Below, piece after piece: positions 41,456 through 50,766 of a stretch of 64,000 nucleotides of DNA (position 1 is its first letter; each line of letters opens with the position of its first letter). The notes under the pieces are model-generated. The model worked only from the letters and a program-made list of their open reading frames with translations, had not been told where the DNA came from and made no database searches. The position numbers and the translations under genes are program-made. The DNA is from Pseudomonadota bacterium. GTDB taxonomy: Bacteria > Pseudomonadota > Gammaproteobacteria > Steroidobacterales > Steroidobacteraceae. The DNA is taken from contig JAFEDR010000009.1 of NCBI GenBank assembly GCA_018241525.1, forward strand, positions 124,001 through 188,000, written 5' to 3'.

Positions 41456-42495
41456 GCGCCGCTCCCGCGGGTGCGACGCTCCGCCGCAATCCAGTCCATG
41501 TAGGCGTGCAGGGCCTCGCGGGTCGGCCGCGGCTTCCAGCCGGTCTCCGCGGTCAGCCGCGAGATGTCATAGGCGCCCCACATCCCGTCGCGCAGCGCCG
41601 GATCCTGCAGGATGTCGGCATCCGCGGCCGCAACCACCTCCGCACCGAAACCCGGCACCTTCTCGGCGGCCCAGGCGACGAGCTCGCCGATGCTCGCGGT
41701 CGCGCCCGCGGCGACGTTGTAGGCGCCATAGCGCAGCGTCGGCGCGTGCAAGAGGCTCAGGATCGCGCGGGCGACGTCCTCGGAGTGGACGTAGTCGCCG
41801 ACCGCCTCGAGCGTGTTCACCTTGACGCGGCGCACGCCGTCGAGCGCCAGATGAGCAATGCGGTTCGGTACGTGCCGGTGGTTGCGGCTCGCGGTGACAC
41901 GGTCCATCGTGCCGTACACGGAGGACGGGCGCACCGAGGCGGTGGACAGCCCGAACAGCTCCTGGTACCGGTCGGCGATCAGCTCGGAGGCGAGCTTCGA
42001 GATGCCGTACAGGCGGCGCGGCATCACGTAGCCATCCTCGGGCAGCGGCTCGCCCGGCCGGTCGGGGCCGTGGTGGAGGTAGACGGCGCCCGAGCTCACG
42101 TACAGCACGCGCGGCGACGGTCGCTGGCTGCGGGCCCAGTCGAGGATCGCCACGGTGCCCATCACGTTCACGTCGATGATGTGCGCCGGGTTCTCGGCCT
42201 CCGGCTCGACCCGTGCCTGGCTCGCGGTGCCGCGCGAGATCGGTGTGACCGTGGCGCCGTGGACGACGTGCGTGATCCCCTGCCCGGCCAGTGCCGGCTG
42301 CCAGGTCTGCGGCCGCGTGACGTCGGCGACGATCACCTCGAGTCGCCCCGCCACGGGCGCGAAGTAACGCCGCGCCGTCTCGTCGAGTGGCGCCGAATCG
42401 AGTACGACCAGCCGGGCATGTGGGTCGGCGTCGAGCCAGGTGCGACCCACCACGCTCATGACGAAGCCGGTGGCGCCGGTGACGAGCAGCTTCAT
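41452..42495 (-). CDS. NAD-dependent epimerase/dehydratase (extended SDR)
   Basis: 347 residues. TGATGFVMSVVG binds NAD, VADVTRP follows strand 3, LYVSSGAVY holds the catalytic serine or threonine position, and RRLYGISKLASELIADRY provides Tyr and Lys. It is of the sugar-nucleotide-epimerase/keto-reductase type; the substrate is unknown. It is translationally coupled (ATGA) to the deacetylase gene and follows the M20 gene by 23 bp, so M20, epimerase, deacetylase and SMP-30 form one minus-strand operon. Confidence 0.88.
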   Translation of the reverse strand: MKLLVTGATGFVMSVVGRTWLDADPHARLVVLDSAPLDETARRYFAPVAGRLEVIVADVTRPQTWQPALAGQGITHVVHGATVTPISRGTASQARVEPEAENPAHIIDVNVMGTVAILDWARSQRPSPRVLYVSSGAVYLHHGPDRPGEPLPEDGYVMPRRLYGISKLASELIADRYQELFGLSTASVRPSSVYGTMDRVTASRNHRHVPNRIAHLALDGVRRVKVNTLEAVGDYVHSEDVARAILSLLHAPTLRYGAYNVAAGATASIGELVAWAAEKVPGFGAEVVAAADADILQDPALRDGMWGAYDISRLTAETGWKPRPTREALHAYMDWIAAERRTRGSGA

Positions 42496-42518
42496 GACGG
42501 GAACGGGCCTCCTCGCGG

Positions 42519-43772
42519 TCAGACGGGCAGGTCGCGCACCAGCCCGAGCAGGCAGTGCACGCCGACCGCAAAGTCCTCGAGCGCCATCGCCTCGTCGGCG
42601 TGGTGGCTGCCGTTCGCGTTGCGCACGAACACCATCCCGGTCGGGATGCCGAGCTTAGCGAACACGGCGGCGTCGTGCCCGGCACCGCTCGCCATCTCGA
42701 ACGGCGTCTCGAGCAGCGCCGCGAGTCGCGTCCGCAGCCGGGGATCCATCACGGCCGGCGGCGAATCGCTGGTCTCGCCGAGCTCGAACCCGACCCGGAA
42801 TTCGGCCGCGAGCCGCGCCGCCTCCTGGCGCGCGTGCGAGATCATCGCGTCCATGGCCGTGTCCGAGAGGCTGCGCACGTCCACCACGAAGCGGACGTCG
42901 CCCGCGATCTTGCTGGGCCCGTGCAGCACCGGATCCGTATAGAGCTCGCCACAGGTCACGACCAGGTCCGCGCCGGACGCCAGCCGATCGACCCAGCAGC
43001 GCTCGAGCTCGTGCAGCAGCGCGACGGTCGCCGCGACCGCATCGTGGCGGAACGGGCGGTCGACCGCGCCGGAGTGCGCGTACTCGCCGCGGCAGCGGGC
43101 GTTGCGGAACCGCCGGCAACCGCGGATGCCGGTCACGGCCGCCGCGGGCAGCCCGCGGGCCACGAGTGTCGGACCCTGTTCGATGTGCAGCTCGAGGTAG
43201 GCTCGGATGCGCGACGGATCCAGCAGGCGCCGCCGCGCGCGGATCGCCTCCGGGTCGAAGCCGCGCGCCCGCAGCGTCTGCTCGAGCGTGACGCCATTGT
43301 CCGAGCGCGGCACCGCGAGGCAGGCAGGATCGAGCAGCCCGAACGCGCCGGCGCTACCGAGGTAGGGCACGTCGAACCACGCCGACTCCTCGGCGCGGAT
43401 GGCCATCACGGTGACATCGGACGCGGGGCGCGTCGCCTCGCGCTGCAGCGCGGCGAGCACGCACAGGCCCGCGACGACCCCGGCCGCGCCATCGTAGTTG
43501 CCACCCTGCGGCACGCTGTCGAGGTGCGAGCCCATCAGGATGCGCGGCGCCTGCCGCTCGCGGCCGGGCAGCGTCAGGTAGAGATTGCCGATCGCGTCAG
43601 TCGAGGTCTCGAGGCCGAGACCGAGCGCGCATTCGCGCACGAGATCGTGCGCCGCCTGCTCCCCGTCGCCGTAGCTGTCACGGACGATGCCACGGCCGAC
43701 GCGCGTTCGTGCCGCGAGCGCATCGAAGAGCCGCGCGGCGAGGTCGACTTCCGCTTGGTCGAGCCCGGGCAT
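42519..43772 (-). CDS. M20-family amidohydrolase, N-carbamoyl-amino-acid/allantoate type
   Basis: 417 residues from the ATG at 43772; a GTG 27 bp upstream is possible. The zinc-binding MGSHLDSVPQGGNYDGAAGV, the catalytic glutamate in IRAEESAWF, LHIEQGPTL, and GAGHDAAVFAKLGIPTGMVFVRN ending with SHHADEAM match beta-ureidopropionase, allantoate amidohydrolase and L-carbamoylase. These enzymes hydrolyse a ureido or carbamoyl amide and release ammonia and CO2. It is the first gene of the four-gene minus-strand operon and is divergent from the SDR at 43829, with only 56 bp between. A nitrogen-containing substrate is implied. Confidence 0.9.
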   Translation of the reverse strand: MPGLDQAEVDLAARLFDALAARTRVGRGIVRDSYGDGEQAAHDLVRECALGLGLETSTDAIGNLYLTLPGRERQAPRILMGSHLDSVPQGGNYDGAAGVVAGLCVLAALQREATRPASDVTVMAIRAEESAWFDVPYLGSAGAFGLLDPACLAVPRSDNGVTLEQTLRARGFDPEAIRARRRLLDPSRIRAYLELHIEQGPTLVARGLPAAAVTGIRGCRRFRNARCRGEYAHSGAVDRPFRHDAVAATVALLHELERCWVDRLASGADLVVTCGELYTDPVLHGPSKIAGDVRFVVDVRSLSDTAMDAMISHARQEAARLAAEFRVGFELGETSDSPPAVMDPRLRTRLAALLETPFEMASGAGHDAAVFAKLGIPTGMVFVRNANGSHHADEAMALEDFAVGVHCLLGLVRDLPV

Positions 43773-43828
43773 CCGACTATGCTTGGAGACTGACGCCACG
43801 CGCGCGGGTTCTCGGGACCAGGAGACGC

Positions 43829-44605
43829 ATGACGAGTCTACTCGCCGGTAAGATCGCTGTCGTCACGGGCGCGAGCTCCGGCATCGGCCGCGCGATCGCG
43901 CTCGAGTTCGCCCGCGAGGGTGCGCACGTGGTACTCGCCGACCGCAGCGAGACACCCGTCGAGGGCGGCGCGCCGACCGCCGACCTGATCGCTGCGGCCG
44001 GGGGCCATGCGCAGTTCATGCGCGCAGACGTCGGCCGCTGGGACGATATCGACGCGCTGATCACCGCGACCGTCGCGGGACACGGTCGGCTCGACGTGAT
44101 GGTCAACAACGCGGCGACGTACTCCGGCACGGCGCTCGTCGACACGCAGCCGGAGCAGTGGGACGAGGTACTGCGGGTCAATCTCACCGGACTCTTCCAC
44201 GGCTGCAAGCGCGCGGTTCAGCAGATGCTCGGCCAGGAACCCCGCGCCGACGTGCGCGGCCGCATCATCAACCTCGGCTCGCAGCATGGCATCGTCAACT
44301 GCCCGGGAGACGCGCCGTACGGCGTCACGAAGGCGGGCGCGATCTACCTGACGCGGCAGGTAGCGGTCGACTACGCCAAGGACCTGATCGTCTGCAACTG
44401 TATCTCTCCCGGGAAGATCGTCACCGGCGCACCCGGGCTCGCGCAGGACCCCGCGCGGCTCGACTACGCGCGCCGTCGCACGCCGTGGCCGCGCTTTGGC
44501 CGGCCTCAGGACGTCGCCAACGCCGCGGTGTTCCTGGCGAGTGACCGTGCCACCTACATCACCGGCGCCAACCTGATGGTCGACGGCGGCTGGCTGGCGG
44601 GCTAG
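43829..44605 (+). CDS. SDR family oxidoreductase
   Basis: 258 residues of the classical SDR type: VTGASSGIGRA, NNAATYSG, IINLGSQHG (catalytic serine), PYGVTKAGA (Tyr and Lys) and a VDGGW C-terminus. The ATG at 43829 has AGGAG upstream. It probably oxidises a hydroxyl group with NAD(P). It is the only plus-strand gene in this block, divergent from the M20 gene and ending stop-to-stop on the second SMP-30 gene, with a shared CTAG that supplies the stop codons on both strands. Confidence 0.9.
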   Translation: MTSLLAGKIAVVTGASSGIGRAIALEFAREGAHVVLADRSETPVEGGAPTADLIAAAGGHAQFMRADVGRWDDIDALITATVAGHGRLDVMVNNAATYSGTALVDTQPEQWDEVLRVNLTGLFHGCKRAVQQMLGQEPRADVRGRIINLGSQHGIVNCPGDAPYGVTKAGAIYLTRQVAVDYAKDLIVCNCISPGKIVTGAPGLAQDPARLDYARRRTPWPRFGRPQDVANAAVFLASDRATYITGANLMVDGGWLAG

Positions 44606-45504
44606 CGGGACGGGATCGCGTAGACCTTGCCGCGGTACGGCGACTGATCCACCTGGTCGAGTGCCGTGACGTAGAGCGTCTGCTCGTCGGGGCTGAACGC
44701 GAAGTTCGGCACGCCGGGCGATGGCAGCTTCAGCGTCCGCAGCAGATGGGCGTCGCCATCCAGCACGAAGATCGTGCCGGCGAGCGGTGCCTTGACGTCG
44801 CGCGGGTTCTGGCCGACGTAGAACTCGCCCCGCGAATTGAGCTTGATGCCGTCCGGGAAGAGGTGCACGACGTCGTGGTTCAGCTCGTCGAGGTTGACCC
44901 AGACCTCGCGATCGGAGAGGCCATGGTCGTCCCCGATCCGAAAGCGCAGGATGCGGTGGTCCTCGGTCTCGATCACGTACAGCGTCCGGCCATCGAGCGA
45001 GACGACGAGCCCGTTGGCGCTGCGGACCTCGCTCGCGACCTGGCGGATCGAACCGTCCGCAGCGAGGTAGAACACCTTGCCGTCGACGTGCGGCCCAAGG
45101 GTCCCGGAACAGGTGAAGTACACCCCGCCGTGCCGGTCGGGCGCGAAGTCATTCGGGCCGACGAGCGCGTGGCCGTCGCGGTCCTTCGTGTACGGCGGCA
45201 GGTCGCGCCCGTCCGCCGCGATCCGCCCGATGCTGTTGCTGTCGTAGCAGGTGACCAGGAACTCGCCATTGGCGGTGGCCAGCACGGCCGACGGTCCGCA
45301 GCCGGGCTTCGACCAGAACGTCGCGTTCCGCTGGCCATCCCAGACCGTCACCGTGTGCCGGTCGTATTCGACGTAGTAGAGCTTGCCGAGATGCCAGATC
45401 GGCCCCTCGGCGAAATGCGCATCGTCGTTGAGCACGCGGACGCCGCCGTCGGCACCGGCCGCCGCGGTGGCGACCAGCCAGAGACTCCACAGCACGGCTC
45501 GCAT
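44602..45504 (-). CDS. SMP-30/gluconolactonase-like beta-propeller protein, exported (paralog)
   Basis: 300 residues from the ATG at 45504 with GGGAGGCGAG upstream and a signal peptide (VLWSLWLVATAAAGA). The propeller motifs FAEGPIWHLGKLYYVEY, VGPNDFAPDRHGGVYF, RSANGLVVSLDG and FPDGIKLNSRGEFYVGQN line up with those of the protein at 39524, including the unusual shared stretches GCGPSAV and C-Y-D-x-N-S. The two are paralogs that flank the M20/epimerase/deacetylase/SDR genes. Likely a periplasmic lactonase-like activity. It lies downstream of the MFS gene, 19 bp away, on the same strand. Confidence 0.88.
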   Translation of the reverse strand: MRAVLWSLWLVATAAAGADGGVRVLNDDAHFAEGPIWHLGKLYYVEYDRHTVTVWDGQRNATFWSKPGCGPSAVLATANGEFLVTCYDSNSIGRIAADGRDLPPYTKDRDGHALVGPNDFAPDRHGGVYFTCSGTLGPHVDGKVFYLAADGSIRQVASEVRSANGLVVSLDGRTLYVIETEDHRILRFRIGDDHGLSDREVWVNLDELNHDVVHLFPDGIKLNSRGEFYVGQNPRDVKAPLAGTIFVLDGDAHLLRTLKLPSPGVPNFAFSPDEQTLYVTALDQVDQSPYRGKVYAIPSR

Positions 45505-45523
45505 CTCGCCTCCCGCGCCTCGT

Positions 45524-46777
45524 TCAGGCGGTTGCGCTCGCGGACCGGCCGCCGGACGCCGCGCGCTCGAGGTCGGCGGTGATCGTGCGGTCGGCCAGGA
45601 AGAAATGCCACGTCGCCCAGAATCCGGTCGGCGCAAGCACCAGCAGGGCCCAGCGCAGCGACTCCGCACCGGAGCCGCTCGCGCCCGCCAGCCAGTCGCT
45701 GAGCGCGCCCACGCCCTGCGGCGCGACGATCAGGTTGAAAACGTTGCCGACCAGCACCGACCACGCGGTGAAGCTCGAGCGCATGTTCGGCGGCGCGAGG
45801 TTGAGGACCAGCGCCATGCACGGCCCGATGAAGAAGTAGATCGCCGGGATGTAGAGCCAGAACATCCACTTCGCGAGCGCCAGCGAATGCGTCCAGTAGG
45901 CGAACACCGACGGCACGGTCGCGAGGCCGACGACGACGCCGGTCGTGCGCACCACGCGCCGCGAGTCGAGCATCGACGGTCGCGCCATCAGCCACGCGCC
46001 GGCGGCGGTCGCCGCGATGCCGCCGACCAGGTGGATGTTGCCGGTCAGCTCGCCGGCCTGCGCGACGTTGAGCCCGTAGGCCCGCAGCAGGAACGTCGGC
46101 GTCCACCAGACGAGCCCCCAGCCCCACAGCGAGCACACGCCACTCGCCATGATCACGTGGAACGCGGCCCGCTGGCGCCACAGGAAGCGCACGGACTCGA
46201 GCATCGAGGCATTGCCCGTCCGGGCACCGGCGTCGAGCCGGCCGCGCCGCGGCTCGCGGATGGTCAGCCAGACGAGCAGGCCGAGCAGCACGCCCGGCAC
46301 GCCGAGCGCGAAGAACGCCTGGCGCCAGCCGTGCGCCTGGGCGACCGCCCCGGCGAGATCGGCGCCGATATACGCACCGAGCGGCGCACCGAGCGCGAAG
46401 ATGCTGAGCGCCATCGGCCGGCGCTCGGCAGGGAAGCAGTCGGACACGATCGCGGTCGACGCCGGCGTTGCGCCGGCCTCGCCGACCCCGACGCCGATGC
46501 GGCCGAGCACGAACTGCCACGACGAGGCCGCGAGGCCGCAGAACACCGTGAAGCCCGACCAGATCACGAGCGACGCCGCGACGATGTTGCGGCGATTGGA
46601 GCGATCCGAGAGCCACGCGATCGGGATGCCGAACGCGACGTAGAAGAGCGCGAGCGGGACACCCGTGATCAGCGCCGCCCCGAAGTCGGTGAGTGCGAGC
46701 TCCAGCCGGATCGGTTCAAACACCGTCGTGACGACGTAGCGCGCGCCGATGTTGAGCGCGTACACGAGGCACATCAC
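45524..46777 (-). CDS. MFS transporter (N-terminus uncertain)
   Basis: 417 residues as opened from a GTG at 46777, with 11-12 TM segments. PIAWLSDRSNRRNIV is the TM2-TM3 loop motif, and GRIGVGVGEAGATPAS with DCFPAERRPMALSIF fits the spinster-like/organic-anion MFS branch. Relatives have an RWYVL-type stretch just before the first TM segment. Here the same frame upstream reads LERWYVLIVMCLVYALN but has no ATG, GTG or TTG before an in-frame TAG at 46895-46897. Either an unusual start codon is used, or a small deletion or sequence error has removed the start. The substrate is unknown; the SMP-30 paralog follows in the same orientation. Confidence 0.8.
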   Translation of the reverse strand: MMCLVYALNIGARYVVTTVFEPIRLELALTDFGAALITGVPLALFYVAFGIPIAWLSDRSNRRNIVAASLVIWSGFTVFCGLAASSWQFVLGRIGVGVGEAGATPASTAIVSDCFPAERRPMALSIFALGAPLGAYIGADLAGAVAQAHGWRQAFFALGVPGVLLGLLVWLTIREPRRGRLDAGARTGNASMLESVRFLWRQRAAFHVIMASGVCSLWGWGLVWWTPTFLLRAYGLNVAQAGELTGNIHLVGGIAATAAGAWLMARPSMLDSRRVVRTTGVVVGLATVPSVFAYWTHSLALAKWMFWLYIPAIYFFIGPCMALVLNLAPPNMRSSFTAWSVLVGNVFNLIVAPQGVGALSDWLAGASGSGAESLRWALLVLAPTGFWATWHFFLADRTITADLERAASGGRSASATA

Positions 46778-47062
46778 GATCAGGACGTACCAGCGCTCGA
46801 GGGGCGGGGCGACGGCGGCGCCCGGAGAAGCGGACGCGGCGGAACCGGTTTGAGAACTGACTGAAGTTTCCCCGGTATTATTGTGTGCCCGAGTCTACAA
46901 TACGGTTTGCAGCGAAGGCAACGCGCGGGGGAAGACTGAGACGCGCAGCCCGAGCGAAGAGCGCATCGCGCAACGGACGCACCTTGTCGCACTCGCCACG
47001 GGCACCCGAACACCGGCGCCGCGCGCAGATCGACTGAAACCAGAGCAGGGGGAGGTCCGTCC
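46778..47062. promoter_or_regulatory. Divergent promoter region, MFS / TonB receptor
   Basis: This 285-bp stretch separates the MFS gene and the receptor; its left part (to about 46894) is coding-like in the MFS frame. Around 46870-46910 it is A+T-rich, with -10-like hexamers facing the receptor (TATTAT near 46876, TACAAT 46896-46901) but no good -35. The palindrome of region 1 (GTYCCA-N5-TGGRAC) is not present here, so this block is not obviously under the same regulator. Confidence 0.4.
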
Positions 47063-49663
47063 ATGAGGATGAATCAGACGTGCGCGCGCGCCGTCGCCGC
47101 GGTACTTGCCGCGCATGCCGGCGCGAGCGCTGCCGCCGAATCGGCCGCGCCGATCGGCGGCATCGAGGAAGTGATCGTCACGGCACAGCGGCGCACGGAG
47201 AACGTGCAGAACGTGCCGATCGCGATCCAGGCTTTCACCAGCGAGAACCTCCAGCAGCTGAACGTCACGAACTTCGACGACCTGCTGAAGTTCCTGCCGA
47301 ACGTCAGCGCGCCGACCGCCGGCCCCGGCCAGGCACAGATCTTCATGCGCGGCCTGAGCGCCGGCAGCCAGGGCACGCAGTCCGGCGGCTCGATCAACGG
47401 CTTCCCGAACGTCGCGATCTACCTCGACGACCAGTCGGGCCAGCTGCCCGGCCGCAATCTCGACGTCTACGCCGCCGACCTCGAGCGCGTCGAGGTGCTC
47501 GAGGGGCCGCAGGGCACGCTGTTCGGTGCCGGCGCGCAGGCGGGCGTGATCCGCTACATCACCAACAAGCCGCGCCTCGACGTCACCGAGGGCAGCATCA
47601 CAGCCGGCTACGGCCTGACGGCGGGCGGCGACCCGAACAGCAACTTCACCGCGGTGCTCAACCTGCCGGTGATCGACCAGGCGCTGGCCGTGCGCGGCGT
47701 GTTCTACAACGACCATCGCGGTGGGTACATCAACAACGTGCCGGCGACGTTCACGCGCAAGGCGAGCGACCTCGGCATCCACTACGCGAACTACCCGGAC
47801 GGCTGTGGCGGCAGCACGCCCTGCCAGGTGCCACCGGGCGCCCAGGTGATCAACAACTACTCGATCGCGCGCAACGCGATCAATCCGGTGACGTACAAGG
47901 GGCTGCGCGTCTCGGCGCTGTGGAAGTTCCAGGACGACTGGAGCGCGCTGCTCACCCAGAGCTACCAGGACATGAACGCCGACGGGGTGTTCTACCAGAT
48001 GCCGCACAGCTCGGACGGCGCGCCGCTGCCGAAGCAGTCGGTCACGCTGTTCAACGACTCCTACAACAAGGACTCGTTCGGCAACACCGCTCTGACCGTG
48101 AACGGCAAGATCGGCGCGCTGCGCGCCGTCTACACCGGTTCCTACATGGTGCGCCACGTCGACCAGATCCAGGACTACACGAACTACGCGCGCGGCGTGT
48201 ACGCCGACTACTACCAGTGCCACGGCGCGGAGCCGGCCAACAACCTGCCGGCGACCTGCTACTCGCCGAGCAGCGTCTGGACCGACTGGGAGCGCAACAC
48301 CCACCAGAGCCACGAGATCCGCCTGAGCACCCCCGACGAGTGGCGGCTGCGCGGCATCATCGGCGGCTTCTGGGAGGAGCTGCAGATCCAGGACCGGCTC
48401 AACTGGCTGTACAAGAGCCTGCCGCCCTGCACGACCGCGGTCACCGCCGGCTGCCTGACGGACATCGGCCCGGCGCCGGGCGCGACCGTCACCGACCCGA
48501 GCATCCGCAACGACAAGGTGGCGTTCTTCAACGACGTCACCCGCGGCTACCGCCAGCTCGCGTTCTTCACCTCGATCGACTTCGACATCGTCCCGCACGT
48601 GCTGACGATCACCGGCGGCACGCGCTACTACCGCTTCGTCAACGACGAGAAGGGCGCCGTCACGGGGAGCTTCTTCTGCTACGAGGCGGGGCCGGCGCCG
48701 TGCCTCAACTACGCGACCAACATCGACGCGGAGAAGCTGCATACCAAGTACTCGGGCTTCAAGAGCCGCGCGAACCTGACCTGGCACATCACCCCGGACA
48801 TCCTCACCTACTACACCTGGTCGCAGGGCTTCCGGCCGGGCGCCTTCAATCGCAACTTCGGCTGCTACATCCCGGACTCGAACGGCACGCCGCAGTACTG
48901 CTCGCCGCTCGCCTACACCTCGGACAACCTGACCAACAACGAACTCGGCTGGAAGACGGAGTTCCTGCACCACCGCCTGCGCTGGAACGGCGCCGTCTAC
49001 CAGGAGGACTGGAAGAACGTGCAAGTGTCGTTCTTCGACCCTGGCGTGCTCGGCAACGTCGGCTTCGGTACCAACGGCCCGGACTACCGGGTACGCGGCA
49101 TCGAGACCTCCTTCGAAGCGGTGATCACCGACGGGCTCACGGCCCAGGTCGCGGCCTCCTGGAACAGCAGCGATCAGACGAACTCGCCGTTCCTGATCGC
49201 CAACAACCCGGCGCTGCTGCAGAACCCGGCCACAGCCGGCGAGTTCGGTACGCCGATCCTGAGCGTCGTGAACCCGTACGGTCCGCCGGGCAGCCCGACC
49301 GCGAACTCGCCGCCGTTCCAGTTCAACGCGCGGCTGCGCTATCACTGGTCGGTCAACGACTACCGCCTGTTCGTGCAGGCCGCGGTCGTGCACACGGCGC
49401 ACTCGTTCACGCAGTCGGGCAGCAACCCGGCGCTGTCGGAGGGCGAGAACGTCAGCACCACGCAGCTGCGCTTCGAGAACCCGGCGTACACGACCTACGA
49501 TGCCTCCACCGGTATCGCTCGCGAAACCTGGTCGGCGGAGCTCTACGCCCAGAACCTCACGAACGTGATCGCCAGCCAATTCACCTCGACCACGCAGTTC
49601 GTGCCGGCCGAGACGATCACGCGGCCGCGCGTGCTCGGCCTGCAGATCGAGTTCAAGTTCTGA
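47063..49663 (+). CDS. TonB-dependent outer-membrane receptor
   Basis: 866 residues starting at an ATG behind GGGGGAGG. After the signal peptide comes a TonB-box region (IEEVIVTAQRRTE), then a plug with FDDLLKFLPNVS, FMRGLSAGSQG and RVEVLEGPQGTLFGAGAQAGVIRYITN, then the barrel with a terminal phenylalanine (QIEFKF). The barrel has several cysteine pairs in loops (DGCGGSTPCQ, CHGAEP...TCYS, PPCTTAVTAGC) that could form disulphides. It resembles the substrate-importing receptors of catabolic clusters. Only moderate likeness to the receptor at 2278 is seen, so the two probably take different compounds. Confidence 0.93.
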   Translation: MRMNQTCARAVAAVLAAHAGASAAAESAAPIGGIEEVIVTAQRRTENVQNVPIAIQAFTSENLQQLNVTNFDDLLKFLPNVSAPTAGPGQAQIFMRGLSAGSQGTQSGGSINGFPNVAIYLDDQSGQLPGRNLDVYAADLERVEVLEGPQGTLFGAGAQAGVIRYITNKPRLDVTEGSITAGYGLTAGGDPNSNFTAVLNLPVIDQALAVRGVFYNDHRGGYINNVPATFTRKASDLGIHYANYPDGCGGSTPCQVPPGAQVINNYSIARNAINPVTYKGLRVSALWKFQDDWSALLTQSYQDMNADGVFYQMPHSSDGAPLPKQSVTLFNDSYNKDSFGNTALTVNGKIGALRAVYTGSYMVRHVDQIQDYTNYARGVYADYYQCHGAEPANNLPATCYSPSSVWTDWERNTHQSHEIRLSTPDEWRLRGIIGGFWEELQIQDRLNWLYKSLPPCTTAVTAGCLTDIGPAPGATVTDPSIRNDKVAFFNDVTRGYRQLAFFTSIDFDIVPHVLTITGGTRYYRFVNDEKGAVTGSFFCYEAGPAPCLNYATNIDAEKLHTKYSGFKSRANLTWHITPDILTYYTWSQGFRPGAFNRNFGCYIPDSNGTPQYCSPLAYTSDNLTNNELGWKTEFLHHRLRWNGAVYQEDWKNVQVSFFDPGVLGNVGFGTNGPDYRVRGIETSFEAVITDGLTAQVAASWNSSDQTNSPFLIANNPALLQNPATAGEFGTPILSVVNPYGPPGSPTANSPPFQFNARLRYHWSVNDYRLFVQAAVVHTAHSFTQSGSNPALSEGENVSTTQLRFENPAYTTYDASTGIARETWSAELYAQNLTNVIASQFTSTTQFVPAETITRPRVLGLQIEFKF

Positions 49664-49751
49664 GGCAGCGGCAGCGGGGAGCGCAGGCGCGCTCCCCGGC
49701 TGGCGCCGGTCCCGGGCCGGCGTCGGGCCCCGGCCGCGAGGCACCGCACGC

Positions 49752-50747
49752 ATGCAGTACGTTCGCTTCGGCCAGACGGGGCTGCGCGTTTCGGCGCTTT
49801 GCCTCGGCACGATGTCGATGGGCGATCCCGCCTGGAACGGCTGGGTGCTCGACGAGGCGGCATCGGTCGCGATCCTGCGGCGCGCGCTCGAGCTCGGCAT
49901 CAACTTCTTCGACATGGCCGACTGGTATTCGGCCGGCCGCAACGAGGAGGTCGTCGGCCGCAACCTGCTCAGGATGCGCCCGCGCGACGAGCTGGTGCTC
50001 GCGACCAAGGTCTTCTACCCGATGAGCCAGGACCCGAACGATCGCGGGCTCTCGCGCAAGCACATCGTCGCTTCGATCGACCGCTCGCTCAAGCGACTCG
50101 GCACCGACTACGTCGACCTGTACGTGATCCATGCCTTCGACCCGGACACGCCGGTCGAGGAGACGATGGCGGCACTGGATGCGCTGGTGCGGGCCGGCAA
50201 GGTGCGCTACCTCGGCGCCTCGACGATGTACGCGTGGCAATTCGCCAAGCTGAACCACGTCGCCGCGCTGCACGGCTGGACGCCCTTCGTGAACATGCAG
50301 TGCCAGTACAACGTGCTGTACCGCGAGGAGGAGCGCGAGATGCTGCCGTTGTGCCGCGACCAGGGCATTGCGGTGACGGCCTTCAGCCCGCTCGCGCGCG
50401 GCTTCCTGGCCCGCGAGGCGGGCACCGCGCGCGTGCGGCACGACGCCTACCAGGACTTCTACGGCGACGAAATTGATCGCGAGATCGCCGCGCGCGCGCG
50501 CGATCTTGCCCGGCGCCGCGGCACGGACGTCGCGCAGATCGCGCTGGCCTGGCTGCTCGGCGGCCCGCACCCGAACGTGCCGATCATCGGCGCCTCGAAG
50601 CTCGACCACCTCGAGACCGCCGTGGCTGCGCTCGCGCTCTCCCTCGACGCCGCCGAGCGCGCGCTGCTCGAGGCGCCCTACCGTCCGCGCGACGAGATCA
50701 ACGACCAGAACCCGCTGCGCCGGCCGCGCGCACTGATGCGCGACTGA
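49752..50747 (+). CDS. Aldo/keto reductase
   Basis: 331 residues. The (beta/alpha)8 pattern begins QYVRFGQTGLRVSALCLGTM. The catalytic tetrad is visible as Asp and Tyr in FDMADWYSAGRNE, Lys in LATKVFYPM and His in LYVIHAFDPD, and ISALIGASK-like IIGASKLDHL binds the NADP phosphate. It belongs to the voltage-gated K-channel-beta/YajO-like AKR branch. It reduces a carbonyl using NADPH, substrate unknown. It follows the receptor gene by 88 bp and may be in its transcript. Confidence 0.92.
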   Translation: MQYVRFGQTGLRVSALCLGTMSMGDPAWNGWVLDEAASVAILRRALELGINFFDMADWYSAGRNEEVVGRNLLRMRPRDELVLATKVFYPMSQDPNDRGLSRKHIVASIDRSLKRLGTDYVDLYVIHAFDPDTPVEETMAALDALVRAGKVRYLGASTMYAWQFAKLNHVAALHGWTPFVNMQCQYNVLYREEEREMLPLCRDQGIAVTAFSPLARGFLAREAGTARVRHDAYQDFYGDEIDREIAARARDLARRRGTDVAQIALAWLLGGPHPNVPIIGASKLDHLETAVAALALSLDAAERALLEAPYRPRDEINDQNPLRRPRALMRD

Positions 50748-50766
50748 GCCGGTCGCGACGTCCGGT

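Noticed and set aside
46895..50008. A 1037-codon open frame antisense to the TonB receptor at 47063
   Set aside because: Arg/Val/Glu-rich, no recognisable domain or ribosome site; it is the mirror of a well-supported gene in GC-rich DNA, where long antisense frames are common.
47080..50025. A long plus-strand frame (981 codons) over the receptor and aldo/keto reductase genes
   Set aside because: Arg/Pro/Ala-rich, no domains; it runs in the wrong frame across two clear genes.
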